A stretch of DNA of 64,000 bases. It comes from Arenivirga flava (GTDB taxonomy: Bacteria; Actinomycetota; Actinomycetes; Actinomycetales; Microbacteriaceae). The notes below the pieces were generated by a model, which saw nothing but the letters and a program-made list of their open reading frames with translations, ran no database searches and was not told the origin of the DNA. Numbering within the stretch: position 1 is the stretch's first letter; each line of letters opens with the position of its first letter. The stretch spans positions 1,178,001-1,242,000 of the forward strand of contig NZ_BSUL01000001.1 in assembly GCF_030161575.1 (NCBI RefSeq), given 5' to 3'. The translations under genes and the position numbers were made by a program. Below are positions 9,245 through 17,473 of this stretch, piece after piece.

Positions 9245-9323
9245 CAAAACGAAGGTGTCTTCGTACGACACGCCGGCAGCTCGCCGCCGAGCTCGGCGTG
9301 TCGCAAAATTCACCTTCATTTTG
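9245..9323. repeat. Composite inverted repeat, first copy of a palindromic family
   Basis: Outer arms CAAAACGAAGGTG (9245-9257) and the complement of CAAAATGAAGGTG (9311-9323) differ by one base. Inner arms CGACACGCCG (9266-9275) and CGGCGTGTCG (9294-9303) are perfect. The central loop is 18 bases. A pyrimidine-rich tract lies to the left (about 9195-9244) and a purine-rich tract to the right (about 9324-9365), extending the symmetry. The element fills the gap between the ilvE stop and the FAH start. The inner core recurs at 56425-56463. Confidence 0.75.
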
Positions 9324-9376
9324 AACAGCAGCAGTGGCAGCAGAAGCAGGAGGGAGGGAGGGGGCTGGGTCGGACG

Positions 9377-9414
9377 GCGAGCGGCCCCTGTCGATGTCGA
9401 CAGGGGCCGCTCGC
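9377..9414. terminator. Hairpin terminator after ilvE
   Basis: A perfect 18-base stem, GCGAGCGGCCCCTGTCGA paired with its complement across a two-base TG centre (four or so bases unpaired in practice). It starts 14 bases past the ilvE stop on the minus strand. No T tract follows, as is common in GC-rich actinobacteria. Confidence 0.8.
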
Positions 9415-9427
9415 GGAGCCGGGGATC

Positions 9428-10540
9428 TCAGCCGGTGACCTTGGTCATCCAGCCGTGGCGGTCCTCGACGCGGCCGTACTGGATGCCGGTGAGCTCCTCG
9501 CGCAGCGAGAGCGTCAGCGAATCCGAGCCGACGGCCGGGTTGACGATGCTGAAGTCGGCGCCCTTCAGCTCGGCGATGGGGGTCACGACCGCGGCGGTGC
9601 CGCAGGCGAACACCTCGGTGATCGCGCCGGACTCGACGCCCTCGCGCCACTCGTCGAGGCTCACCTGGCGCTCCTCGACCGCGAGGCCGCGGTCCTTCGC
9701 GAGCTGGATGATGCTGTCCCGGGTGATGCCCTCGAGGATCGTGCCCGAGGTGGCCGGCGTGACCAGGCGCCCGTCGCCGTAGACGAGGAAGACGTTCATG
9801 CCGCCGAGCTCCTCGACGTAGCGGTGCTCGAGCGCGTCGAGGAAGAGCACCTGCGAGCAGCCGTTGGCGTAGGCCTCCTGCTGGGGTAGCAGCGACGCCG
9901 CGTAGTTGCCTCCGGTCTTCGCCGCGCCCATGCCGCCCTCGCCGGCGCGCGAGTAGGAGCTCGACAGCCAGATCGAGACCGGCTCGACCCCGCCGGTGAA
10001 GTAGGCGCCGGCAGGGCTCGCGATGAGGGTGTACTCCACCTTCCTCGCGGGGCGCACGCCGAGGAACGCCTCCTTCGCCCACATGAAGGGGCGCAGGTAG
10101 AGGCTGGTCTCCGGCGCGCCGGGCACCCAGGCCTCGTCGATCGTGAGGATCTCCTCGATCGACTGCAGGAAGTGCGCGACCGGCAGCTCGGGCAGGGCGA
10201 GGCGCCGGGCGGAGCGCTGCAAACGCAGCGCGTTCTGCTCGGCGCGGAAGGTCCAGACGGAGCCGTCGGCGTGGCGGTAGGCCTTGAGCCCCTCGAAGAT
10301 CTCCTGCGCGTAGTGCAGCACGGCGGCGGCCGGGTCGATGGAGAGCGGACCGTAGGGGCGCACGCGCGGACGATGCCATCCGCCCTTCTCGCTCCAGCAG
10401 AGGTCGACCATGTGGTCGGTGAAGTGCTGGCCGAAGCCCGGGTCGGCGAGGATCGCCTCGCGCTCGGCGTCGGACTTGGCCTGGAGGTTGCGCTGCCGCA
10501 GGAACTGCAGCGGCGCCGTGGCGGCTTCGGTGGTGGTCAT
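9428..10540 (-). CDS. ilvE: Branched-chain amino acid aminotransferase
   Basis: Fold-type IV PLP enzyme that interconverts leucine, isoleucine and valine with their 2-oxo acids. 370 residues, the length of the actinobacterial and eukaryotic-like BCAT group. The PLP lysine is Lys208 in GAAKTGGNYAAS; EIFEGLKAY and LFLDALEHRYVEELGGMN are family signatures. Starts nine bases after the leuB stop, so leuB-ilvE is probably one transcript, closed by the strong hairpin at 9377-9414. Confidence 0.96.
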   Translation of the reverse strand: MTTTEAATAPLQFLRQRNLQAKSDAEREAILADPGFGQHFTDHMVDLCWSEKGGWHRPRVRPYGPLSIDPAAAVLHYAQEIFEGLKAYRHADGSVWTFRAEQNALRLQRSARRLALPELPVAHFLQSIEEILTIDEAWVPGAPETSLYLRPFMWAKEAFLGVRPARKVEYTLIASPAGAYFTGGVEPVSIWLSSSYSRAGEGGMGAAKTGGNYAASLLPQQEAYANGCSQVLFLDALEHRYVEELGGMNVFLVYGDGRLVTPATSGTILEGITRDSIIQLAKDRGLAVEERQVSLDEWREGVESGAITEVFACGTAAVVTPIAELKGADFSIVNPAVGSDSLTLSLREELTGIQYGRVEDRHGWMTKVTG

Positions 10541-10549
10541 TCGGGGTCC

Positions 10550-11608
10550 TTAGAGCGACGTGATGCGGTGACGGATGGCGGTGCCGATCTCGGAGGTGCT
10601 GCGCCGGGCCTCGCCGCGATCCGCGAGGTCCGCCTCGACCGCCGTGGTGATCCGGCCTGCGGCCTCCGTGTGCCCGAGATGCTCGAGCAGGAGGGCGGCG
10701 GAGAGGATCGCGGCGGTGGGGTCGGCGAGCTGCCGCCCAGCGATGTCGGGAGCGGAACCGTGCACCGGCTCGAACATGCTGGGGAAGGCGCCGTCGGGGT
10801 TGATGTTGCCCGAGGCCGCCAGTCCGATGCCACCGCTGATCGCGGCGGCCAGATCGGTGAGGATGTCGCCGAAGAGGTTGTCCGTGACGATGGTGTCGAA
10901 CCTACCAGGGTCGGTGACCATGAAGATCGTCGCCGCGTCGACGTGCAGGTAGTCGACCGCGACCTGCGGGTAGTCCTTGGCGATGCGGTCGACGGTGCGC
11001 GACCAGAGCCCGCCGGCGTGGCTGAGGACGTTGGTCTTGTGCACCAGCGTGAGCTTCTGCGCGGGACGTGCGGCCGCGGTCGCGAAGCCGAAGCGCACGA
11101 GGCGCTCGACGCCGTGCGCGGTGTTGACCGACACCTCGTTGGCGATCTCGTGCCTCGTGCCGACGCGGATCGCGCCGCCGTTGCCGACGTAGGGCCCCTC
11201 CGTGCCCTCCCGCACCACCACGAAGTCGACGTCGCCGGGCTGGGCGAGCGGACTGGTGACGCCGGGGAGGATGCGGCTCGGCCGCAGGTTGACGTAGTGG
11301 TCGAACGCGAAGCGCAGCTTGAGCAGCAGCCCGCGCTCGATGATGCCGCCGGCGAGCCGGGGGTCGTTCGGGGCGCCGCCGATCGCGCCGAAGAGGATCG
11401 CCTGGTGCTGCGCGAGCCTGTCCATGGTCGCGTCGTCGAGGATCTCGCCGGACTCGAGGTAGTGCTCCGCGCCGAGGCGGTAGTGGGTCTCCGACACCCG
11501 CACCTCGTCGCGCACCGCGAGGTGCAGCGCCTGCAGCGCCTCCGCGACCACCTCGGGGCCGATGCCGTCCCCGGCAATGACGGCGAGATCGAGGTGGCTG
11601 GGGCTCAT
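10550..11608 (-). CDS. leuB: 3-isopropylmalate dehydrogenase
   Basis: NAD-dependent oxidative decarboxylation of 3-isopropylmalate in leucine synthesis. 352 residues. Seen motifs: GDGIGPEV at the N-terminus, the substrate-binding stretch [17 protein letters not shown], and [13 protein letters not shown] with the metal-binding aspartates, then [19 protein letters not shown] lies before the ATG, giving a ribosome binding site. First gene of a leuB-ilvE pair. Confidence 0.96.
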   Translation of the reverse strand: MSPSHLDLAVIAGDGIGPEVVAEALQALHLAVRDEVRVSETHYRLGAEHYLESGEILDDATMDRLAQHQAILFGAIGGAPNDPRLAGGIIERGLLLKLRFAFDHYVNLRPSRILPGVTSPLAQPGDVDFVVVREGTEGPYVGNGGAIRVGTRHEIANEVSVNTAHGVERLVRFGFATAAARPAQKLTLVHKTNVLSHAGGLWSRTVDRIAKDYPQVAVDYLHVDAATIFMVTDPGRFDTIVTDNLFGDILTDLAAAISGGIGLAASGNINPDGAFPSMFEPVHGSAPDIAGRQLADPTAAILSAALLLEHLGHTEAAGRITTAVEADLADRGEARRSTSEIGTAIRHRITSL

Positions 11609-11791
11609 GCGGACTCCTGGGAGGACGGTGGGGCTGGAGCCTCCAGCGTATCTGCCGCCCGGCCGCGCCTGGACGCGCTCTGGCAGGCATCCGCTCGGCG
11701 CGGTGGGCGGCAGTACCGTCGGGGCATCGCAGGCCCGGCCGTCGCATCCCGCGCCGGACGACGAGCCGCGACCGTACCGAGAGGAGTGCTC

Positions 11792-12130
11792 ATGAGCATC
11801 GGCGGCGGCATCTTCCTGTTCGTGGTGGGGGCCATCCTGGCCTTCGCCCTCAACATCCAGGTGGAGTGGATCGACCTGACGATGGTCGGCTACCTCCTCA
11901 TGGGCGCCGGATTCGTCATCACCATGATCGGCATCGCGATGCTCGCGCGTCGTCGGCAGTCGGTCACGACCCAGCGCACCGTCCGCGACCCCGCAGCGGA
12001 TGCGACGGTCACCGAGCGTCGCACGGACCAGACCCCTGACCCGCCAGACGACGGAGCCCGCCCGATGACGGAGCCCGCCGCGCCTCCTCGGGGCGGCGGG
12101 CTCCGTCGTGCCCGGAGGACTACTCGGTGA
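11792..12130 (+). CDS. DUF6458-type small membrane protein
   Basis: Starts [20 protein letters not shown] with a second hydrophobic segment [19 protein letters not shown], the two-helix pattern of the DUF6458 family; function unknown. A GAGGAG site precedes the ATG by six bases. As written the frame runs to 12130 through a perfect terminator hairpin (12067-12107) and into serA. If one C is missing from CCCC at 12033-12036, the stop becomes TGA at 12037-12039, giving 82 residues and leaving the hairpin downstream. I think the shorter protein is real. Confidence 0.65.
   Translation: MSIGGGIFLFVVGAILAFALNIQVEWIDLTMVGYLLMGAGFVITMIGIAMLARRRQSVTTQRTVRDPAADATVTERRTDQTPDPPDDGARPMTEPAAPPRGGGLRRARRTTR
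12067..12107. terminator. Bidirectional hairpin between serA and the DUF6458 gene
   Basis: Fifteen-base perfect stem, GACGGAGCCCGCCGC paired with GCGGCGGGCTCCGTC, 11-base loop. It begins 12 bases past the serA stop on the minus strand and serves the convergent small gene on the plus strand too. Confidence 0.8.
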
Positions 12131-13712
12131 TGTCGATCTCGCGGAGCAGCTGCGCGTCGATCGCGGTCCGCACCGACTCGAGCAGCGCGTCGGGCGCGGG
12201 CGAGTCGATGGTCAGCACGCTGAGCGCCTGGCCGCCGGCCTCGGTGCGGGCGATCTGCATGCCCGCGATGTTGATGCCGGCCTCGCCGAACTCCTTGCCG
12301 TAGACCGCCACGATGCCGGGGCGGTCGGCGTAGACCATGACGATGTGGTGCTCGGCGAACGGCACCTCGACGTCGTAGCCGTTGATCTCGACGAGCTTCT
12401 CGGTCTGCTTCGTGCCGGTCAGGGTGCCCGAGACCGAGATCTGGGTGCCGTCGGCCAGCGCGCCGCGCAGGGTGATGAGGTTGCGGTACTCGTCGCTCGC
12501 GCCGGCGGCGATGAGCCGCACCTCGACCCCGCGCTGCTCGGCGAGCAGCGGAGCGTTGACGTAGCTGACGGTCTCGCTGACGACGTTCGTGAAGATGCCC
12601 TTGAGCGCGGCGAGGCGCAGCACCTTGACGTCGTAGTCGACGAGCTCGCCGCGCACCTCGACGTCGACGCTGGTGAGCGCCGCCGTGGCGAGTCCGCTGA
12701 AGACCTGGCCGAGCTTCTCGGCGAGGGGGATGCCCGGCCGCACGAGCGGGTCGATGACGCCGCCGGCGACGTTCACCGCATCCGGCACCAGCTCGCCGTC
12801 GAGCGCGAGGCGCACGCTCTTCGCGACCGACACGCCCGCCTTCTCCTGCGCCTCGTCCGTCGAGGCGCCGAGGTGCGGGGTGACGATGACGTTCTCGAGG
12901 GCGAGCAGCGGCGTCTCGGGGGCCGGCGGCTCGCTGACGAAGACGTCGAGGCCGGCCGAGCGGATGGTTCCGGCGACGAGGGCGTCGTGGAGGGCGGCCT
13001 CGTCGATGAGGCCGCCGCGGGCGACGTTGACGATCGAGGCGGTCGGCTTCATCTTCGCCAGCTGCTCGGCGCCGATCATGCCCGTCGTCTCGGGGGTCTT
13101 CGGCATGTGGATGCTGATGAAGTCCGACTGCTCGAGCAGCTCGTCGAGGCTGACCGGGGTGACACCCAGCTGCTGGGCGCGGGCCGAGGTGATGTAGGGG
13201 TCGTAGGCCACGACCTTGACGCCGAAGGCCTGCAGGCGCGCGGTGATGAGGGCGCCGATGCGGCCGAGGCCGATGATGCCGACGGTCTTCTCGAAGAGCT
13301 CGGTGCCCGTGTACTTCGAGCGCTTCCACTGGCCCTGCGCGAGCGCGGCGTGCGCGGCCGGGATGTGCCGGGCGAGGCTGAGGATGTGACCGACGGTGAG
13401 CTCGGCGGCGGAGATGATGTTCGACGTCGGCGCGTTGACGACCATGACGCCGGCCGCGGTGGCGGCCTTGATGTCGACGTTGTCGAGGCCGACGCCCGCG
13501 CGGGCGATCACCTTGAGCTTCGTCGAGGCGGCGATCGCCTCGGCGTCGACCTTCGTCGCGCTGCGTACGAGGATGGCGTCGGCATCGGCGATGGCGGCCA
13601 GCAGGGCGGGCCGATCGGTGCCGTCGACGGAGCGGACGTCGAAGTCGGGGCCGAGGGCCTCGACGGTCGCAGGGGAGAGTTCTTCAGCGATCAGAACGAT
13701 CGGCTTCGCCAC
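12120..13712 (-). CDS. serA: D-3-phosphoglycerate dehydrogenase
   Basis: NAD-dependent first step of serine synthesis. 530 residues from the GTG at 13712, chosen because GAAGGA lies just upstream and the first residues [12 protein letters not shown] match the family start. Domain order: catalytic domain, Rossmann insert with GLGRIG at 148-153, RGGLIDE, the catalytic His in TPHLGAST, then an intervening ASB-type domain and a C-terminal ACT domain. This long type, as in mycobacteria, is feedback-inhibited by serine. Terminated by the hairpin at 12067-12107. Confidence 0.96.
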   Translation of the reverse strand: MAKPIVLIAEELSPATVEALGPDFDVRSVDGTDRPALLAAIADADAILVRSATKVDAEAIAASTKLKVIARAGVGLDNVDIKAATAAGVMVVNAPTSNIISAAELTVGHILSLARHIPAAHAALAQGQWKRSKYTGTELFEKTVGIIGLGRIGALITARLQAFGVKVVAYDPYITSARAQQLGVTPVSLDELLEQSDFISIHMPKTPETTGMIGAEQLAKMKPTASIVNVARGGLIDEAALHDALVAGTIRSAGLDVFVSEPPAPETPLLALENVIVTPHLGASTDEAQEKAGVSVAKSVRLALDGELVPDAVNVAGGVIDPLVRPGIPLAEKLGQVFSGLATAALTSVDVEVRGELVDYDVKVLRLAALKGIFTNVVSETVSYVNAPLLAEQRGVEVRLIAAGASDEYRNLITLRGALADGTQISVSGTLTGTKQTEKLVEINGYDVEVPFAEHHIVMVYADRPGIVAVYGKEFGEAGINIAGMQIARTEAGGQALSVLTIDSPAPDALLESVRTAIDAQLLREIDITE

Positions 13713-13757
13713 GGATCGGATCCTTCGGGGTGCTGCAGCACGGTTCTGGAGGCGCTG

Positions 13758-13784
13758 GACCCGCGGGGTGCTGCGACCCGCGGG
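13758..13784. repeat. Paired 10-base direct repeats with palindromic core upstream of serA
   Basis: GACCCGCGGG occurs at 13758-13767 and again at 13775-13784, 17 bases apart. Each holds the palindrome CCCGCGGG. They lie about 45-70 bases upstream of the serA start, between serA and the LysR gene. A regulator dimer pair could bind here; it may also be chance in very GC-rich DNA. Confidence 0.3.
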
Positions 13785-13796
13785 CACCCGACCACC

Positions 13797-14750
13797 CTAG
13801 TGCGCCGCGGTCCCCGCATCCGACTCCCCGGGGCGCACGCCGCCCTGCGCCGCCGCGGCCAGCTCGCGCACGAAGGCGAGCACCGCGTCCGTCGCCGGCG
13901 GCAGTGCTCGACGCCCCGTCCGGTGCCGTACGGCGACCCGCCGCGCGCCGAGCCCAGGCACGTCGACGATCTCGACGCCCTCGGGCAGGTCGCGCTGCAG
14001 GGCGAGCGAGGGGATGAGGGCCACGCCCTCCCCCGCGGCGACCAGCGCGAGGGCCGTCTCGTAGTCGCCGTAGCGGTGCACCGATGCGCCGGAGTCGCCG
14101 AGCGAGCGCCGCACGCGCGCAGCCGCCGAGGCCATGGCCGCGCTCGAGTCGACGCCCAGCCAGGGAGCGCCGAGCCGGTCCCAGGCCACGAGCCCCTCGC
14201 CCGCGGTCGAGTGCGCTGGAACCACGAGACGCCACGGGTCGTCGAGCAGCGGCACCTCGCGCAGCGACAGCGGCAGCGCGGCGGCCGCCTCGTCGGCGTC
14301 GTACTCCACGACCGCCAGGTCGAGGTCGCCCGCGCGCAGCTCGCGGGCGAGCACGTCGCCCGAGCCCTCCATGATCTCGATCGCGATGCCGGGCTGCCGC
14401 TCGCGCCAGGCGGGCAGGCCCGGGATGAGCACGACCGAGAGGAAGGTCTGGAAGCCGCCGACCCTCACGTGCCCCTCGAGGTCGCCGGCCCGCGCGGAGA
14501 GCCTCCGACGCGCCTCGCCGAGCTCGCGTTCGATGTTCTCGGCGACCTCGACGAGGTCGCGCCCCTCGGCGGTGAGGGTCACCCCGCGGGGGTGCCGCTC
14601 CAGCAGCGCGGCGCCGACCTCGCGCTCGAGCCGGGCCAGCTGCTGGGACACCGCGGAGGGGGTCACGTGCAGCAGGTCGGCTGCGGCGAGCACCCCGCCG
14701 GCGCGGGCGACGGCGAGCAGCACGCGCAGCCGCCGAGGGTCGATCTCCAT
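13797..14750 (-). CDS. LysR-family transcriptional regulator
   Basis: 317 residues. The N-terminal winged HTH has GGVLAAADLLHVTPSAVSQQL, followed by the linker helix and a two-lobed effector domain of periplasmic-binding-protein type (about residues 90-300). Divergent from a small membrane protein gene at 14895 and upstream of serA on the same strand, so either could be its target. TAGATT ends eight bases before the ATG, suggesting a leaderless transcript. Confidence 0.85.
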   Translation of the reverse strand: MEIDPRRLRVLLAVARAGGVLAAADLLHVTPSAVSQQLARLEREVGAALLERHPRGVTLTAEGRDLVEVAENIERELGEARRRLSARAGDLEGHVRVGGFQTFLSVVLIPGLPAWRERQPGIAIEIMEGSGDVLARELRAGDLDLAVVEYDADEAAAALPLSLREVPLLDDPWRLVVPAHSTAGEGLVAWDRLGAPWLGVDSSAAMASAAARVRRSLGDSGASVHRYGDYETALALVAAGEGVALIPSLALQRDLPEGVEIVDVPGLGARRVAVRHRTGRRALPPATDAVLAFVRELAAAAQGGVRPGESDAGTAAH

Positions 14751-14758
14751 GTTCAGAG

Positions 14759-14764
14759 AATCTA
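14759..14764 (-). promoter_or_regulatory. -10 element, leaderless start of the LysR-type gene
   Basis: TAGATT on the minus strand, eight bases before the ATG at 14750. Confidence 0.4.
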
Positions 14765-14894
14765 CATGCCGGAGTCAGAGGAATGAACTGGTGGTGAAGG
14801 GCGGATCGGGCGCAGGATGATCACGAGCACGGCGCGGGTTCCCGAGGCACGGCATCACCCTCCCTCCCCCGTTCACCCCTCCCAGGAGACCGCC

Positions 14895-15316
14895 GTGCTC
14901 GACGCCCTCGCCCCCGTGCTCGCCCCCGCCCTCGGCTGGACCGGCACCGTCGGCACCCTCGCCGCCTACGCGCTGATCGCCCGTGGTCGCGTGCACGCCC
15001 GCTCCCTGACCTACCTCGTGCTGAACGGGGCCGGCGGCGTGGTCGGCGCGCTCGGCGCCGCGCTCTACGAGGCCTGGCCGAGCTTCGCCTCGAACGCCGT
15101 CTGGGCCGCATTCGCGCTGCACGGTCTCGTCACCGCGCTGCGCTCGCGGCGGCGCGTCGAGGCCGAGCTGCCCGTCTCCGACGTAGTCGTGCCCGACGAC
15201 ACGAGCTCCCTGCTGGTGATCCCCGGGCCGGAGCCCGAGGTCGTCGTCGTGCCGGACGACACGCGCTCGCTCGAGATCATCACGCCCGAGGCCGCCGCCG
15301 CCGCGCGCGGGCCTAG
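14895..15316 (+). CDS. Small membrane protein, CBU_0592-like, probably frameshifted at the end
   Basis: Starts GTG at 14895 with AGGAG eight bases upstream. The protein has three hydrophobic stretches (GWTGTVGTLAAYALI, SLTYLVLNGAGGVVGALGA, NAVWAAFALHGLVTAL), the pattern of CBU_0592-type proteins, then an acidic tail with two copies of a VVPDDT box. The frame would run open far beyond. Adding one G to GGG at 15309-15311 gives a TAG at 15314-15316, converging on the next gene. Length would then be about 140 residues. Divergent from the LysR regulator. Function unknown. Confidence 0.6.
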
Positions 15317-15723
15317 CCGAAGAGCGAGAAGTACAGCTGGAGGCCGAGGCGCTCGAGGCTCAGCGCGAGCACCGCGACGGTCGCCAGGCCGACGAGCAGA
15401 GCGAGGACGACCTGCCAGATCGGCCGGCGCCTCGTCACCAGCAGCGCCGCGACGAACACCACGAACGGCACCGCCACCGACGCGAGGTACACGGCCCACG
15501 GCAGCGCCTGCTCGAACTCGGCGTAGCCCTGCGCCATGCCGATCCAGTTGCCCACCGCCTCCCACACGTCGTAGGCGTAGAAGAGCCCGAAGACCACGGC
15601 GACCGTGCCGAGCAGCCAGGTCGGGCGGAGGGGCCTCCGTCCGGCCACCGCGCTCTCGGCGGTCTCGGGTTCGGTGGCGTGCTGCATCCGCTCGTCCTCG
15701 TGGTCGTCGCGTCGGGTGGTCAT
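15313..15723 (-). CDS. Small membrane protein, unknown function
   Basis: 136 residues, hydrophilic N-terminus rich in Asp, Glu and His, then four hydrophobic segments (WLLGTVAVVFGLFYAYDVW, LPWAVYLASVAVPFVVFVAAL, WQVVLALLVGLATVAVL and the end). I do not recognise a family. The ATG overlaps the stop of the next membrane protein gene (ATGA), so the two are translated together and probably interact or share a role. Confidence 0.65.
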   Translation of the reverse strand: MTTRRDDHEDERMQHATEPETAESAVAGRRPLRPTWLLGTVAVVFGLFYAYDVWEAVGNWIGMAQGYAEFEQALPWAVYLASVAVPFVVFVAALLVTRRRPIWQVVLALLVGLATVAVLALSLERLGLQLYFSLFG

Positions 15724-16177
15724 CGGATCAGGATGAAGGGCCAGGGCACGAGCAGCAGCATGCCGATGACGAGCCAGAGCAGCTTGACCGGCGCCGGGCG
15801 ATGCCGGGTGAGCAGGAGGGCGGCGCCGAACCAGAGCGCCGGCGCGGCGACGGCGAGCCACTGGCCGAGCACGTACATGACGCCCGGAAGACCGTCGAGC
15901 GCGGGCTGCTGCCGGGCCGAGAGGACCCATCCGATGGTGAAGAGCAGGTAGATGCCGCCGAGCACGCCGGAGGCGACGAGCAGCACCGAGCTGGAGCGCT
16001 CGGCGACCGGCTCGGCCGAGGCGGGCTCGCCCCCTCCGGGGCGACGGTGTCGTCGAAGCGTTGCGCGCCGACCGGGGCGGCGGCCCGGCTCGAGGTGCGC
16101 ACCGGCGCCTCGTCGCCCGCCCAGCTCAGTGCCTCGTCGTCGTCGTCGTGCGGCTCCGGCGAGCGCTCGGCGATCAT
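15720..16177 (-). CDS. Membrane protein, unknown function, frameshifted
   Basis: Acidic N-terminus (MIAERSPEPHDDDDEAL) followed, after a shift of frame, by about four transmembrane segments. The shift lies in a five-C run at 16030-16034; one more base joins FDDTVAPEG to GEPASAEPVAERSSSV. About 152 residues. The ATG overlaps the mtlD stop (ATGA) and the 3' end overlaps the next membrane gene, giving mtlD and two membrane proteins in one operon. No recognised family. Confidence 0.6.
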
Positions 16178-17313
16178 CCGCCCCGCACCTCGGCGAGGCG
16201 GCCGGTGACGACGTCGAGCAGAGCGGGGAACAGCGGATGCGCATCATCGATCCCGGTCAGCTCGACCACGAGCTCCTCTGCCGGGACGCCGGAGCCGAGC
16301 CGTTCCTGCAGCTGCACCGCCTCGGCGTCGTCGGGCGCGTCGAAGCGCAGCGCGGCACCGACGGCACCGATGAGGCCGCCGGTCGGCAGGCCGAGCTCCG
16401 CGAGCTGCGCGGCGGGACCGATGAAGCGCTCCTGCCGGCCGAGCTTGCGCAGCGGCCCGCGGCCGACCCGCTCGCAGGTGTCGGGCAGCTCCGGGTTGGC
16501 GATGCGCTGCAAGGTCTTGTCGATGTAGGCCTGCTGCTCGGCCTCGCCGAAGCCGTGCTTCGCCACGAGCAGCGCCTTGGTCTCGTCGAGCACGGCGCGC
16601 ACCGTGCGCTCGAGCCCGGCGTCGGCGAGCACCTCGCGGATGGTGCCGATGCCCCGGTCGCGGCCGTGGTACGCGGCCGTCGCGTGCGCGGTGTTGACGG
16701 TGAAGAGCTTGCGCTCGATGAACGGCGCGAGATCGTCGACCCAGGTGATGCCGACGATCTCCGGCTCGGCGCCATCGAAGGGCGTGCGGTCGACGACCCA
16801 CTCCGAGAACGTCTCGAGGGTGACGTCGAGGCCGCCGCGCTGCTCCGGCACGATGCGGTCGATCGCGCAGTTCGCGAAGACGGCGTTCGCGCCGTCCGCA
16901 CCGCGCAGCACCTCGCCGCGCAGGATGTCGGTACCCCCGATGGCGTTCTCGCAGGCGATGACGACCAGCTTCGGCGCATCGGCCGCGCGGGCGGCGAGCC
17001 CCTTCGCGATCACCGGGGCGACGAAGGGCAGGATGCGCGCGCCGACGGCCGTCGTGACGATGTCGGCCGCGGCGATCTCGGCGACCAGCGCCTCCTCGTC
17101 GGTGCGGCTGTTCACGGCACGGTAGCCGTCGACGACGTGGTCGCGGGCGCCCTCGCCGATCTCGTGCACGACGTAGGACGGCTGCGCCTGCAGCGCCCCG
17201 ATGAGCTCGTCGCTGACGTCTGCGAAGACGACCTCGTATCCGCTCTCGTGGAGGAACTGGGCCACGAAGCCCCGCCCGATGTTGCCTGCCCCGAAATGCA
17301 CCGCTGTCGCCAT
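16174..17313 (-). CDS. mtlD: Mannitol-1-phosphate 5-dehydrogenase
   Basis: NAD-dependent interconversion of mannitol 1-phosphate and fructose 6-phosphate. 379 residues, usual for MtlD. N-terminal NAD-binding motif GAGNIGRGF at 8-16; CENAIGGTD and NTAHATAAY are characteristic of the long-chain polyol dehydrogenase family. No PTS gene is nearby, so a role in mannitol phosphate formation as a compatible solute or redox valve is as likely as uptake. TAGGAT ends six bases before the ATG, suggesting a leaderless mRNA. Two small membrane protein genes follow with 4-base overlaps. Confidence 0.92.
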   Translation of the reverse strand: MATAVHFGAGNIGRGFVAQFLHESGYEVVFADVSDELIGALQAQPSYVVHEIGEGARDHVVDGYRAVNSRTDEEALVAEIAAADIVTTAVGARILPFVAPVIAKGLAARAADAPKLVVIACENAIGGTDILRGEVLRGADGANAVFANCAIDRIVPEQRGGLDVTLETFSEWVVDRTPFDGAEPEIVGITWVDDLAPFIERKLFTVNTAHATAAYHGRDRGIGTIREVLADAGLERTVRAVLDETKALLVAKHGFGEAEQQAYIDKTLQRIANPELPDTCERVGRGPLRKLGRQERFIGPAAQLAELGLPTGGLIGAVGAALRFDAPDDAEAVQLQERLGSGVPAEELVVELTGIDDAHPLFPALLDVVTGRLAEVRGG

Positions 17314-17319
17314 GCCCCG

Positions 17320-17325
17320 ATCCTA
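17320..17325 (-). promoter_or_regulatory. -10 element, leaderless start of mtlD
   Basis: TAGGAT on the minus strand, six bases before the ATG at 17313. Confidence 0.45.
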
Positions 17326-17473
17326 TCGAGCGGCCCGCACGCGAGCCGGACGCTGGATGAGAGCGACCTCATCGAGGCCTCACGGGGATCTCACGGGCCG
17401 TCACGAGCATGGTGCTCGACCGGGCGCAGCAGCGACCGGCCCACCGCATCCATCCCGCACGGAAGGTCGCCCC

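Noticed and set aside
9190-9370. Possible small peptide gene in the gap between ilvE and the FAH gene
   Set aside because: Frames there are low-complexity Pro/Ser/Gly sequence from the polypyrimidine tract, with no ribosome binding site; the inverted repeat explains the region better.
10172-11791. Long plus-strand frame upstream of the DUF6458 gene
   Set aside because: It is the reverse of ilvE and leuB; the real protein starts at the ATG at 11792 with a ribosome binding site.
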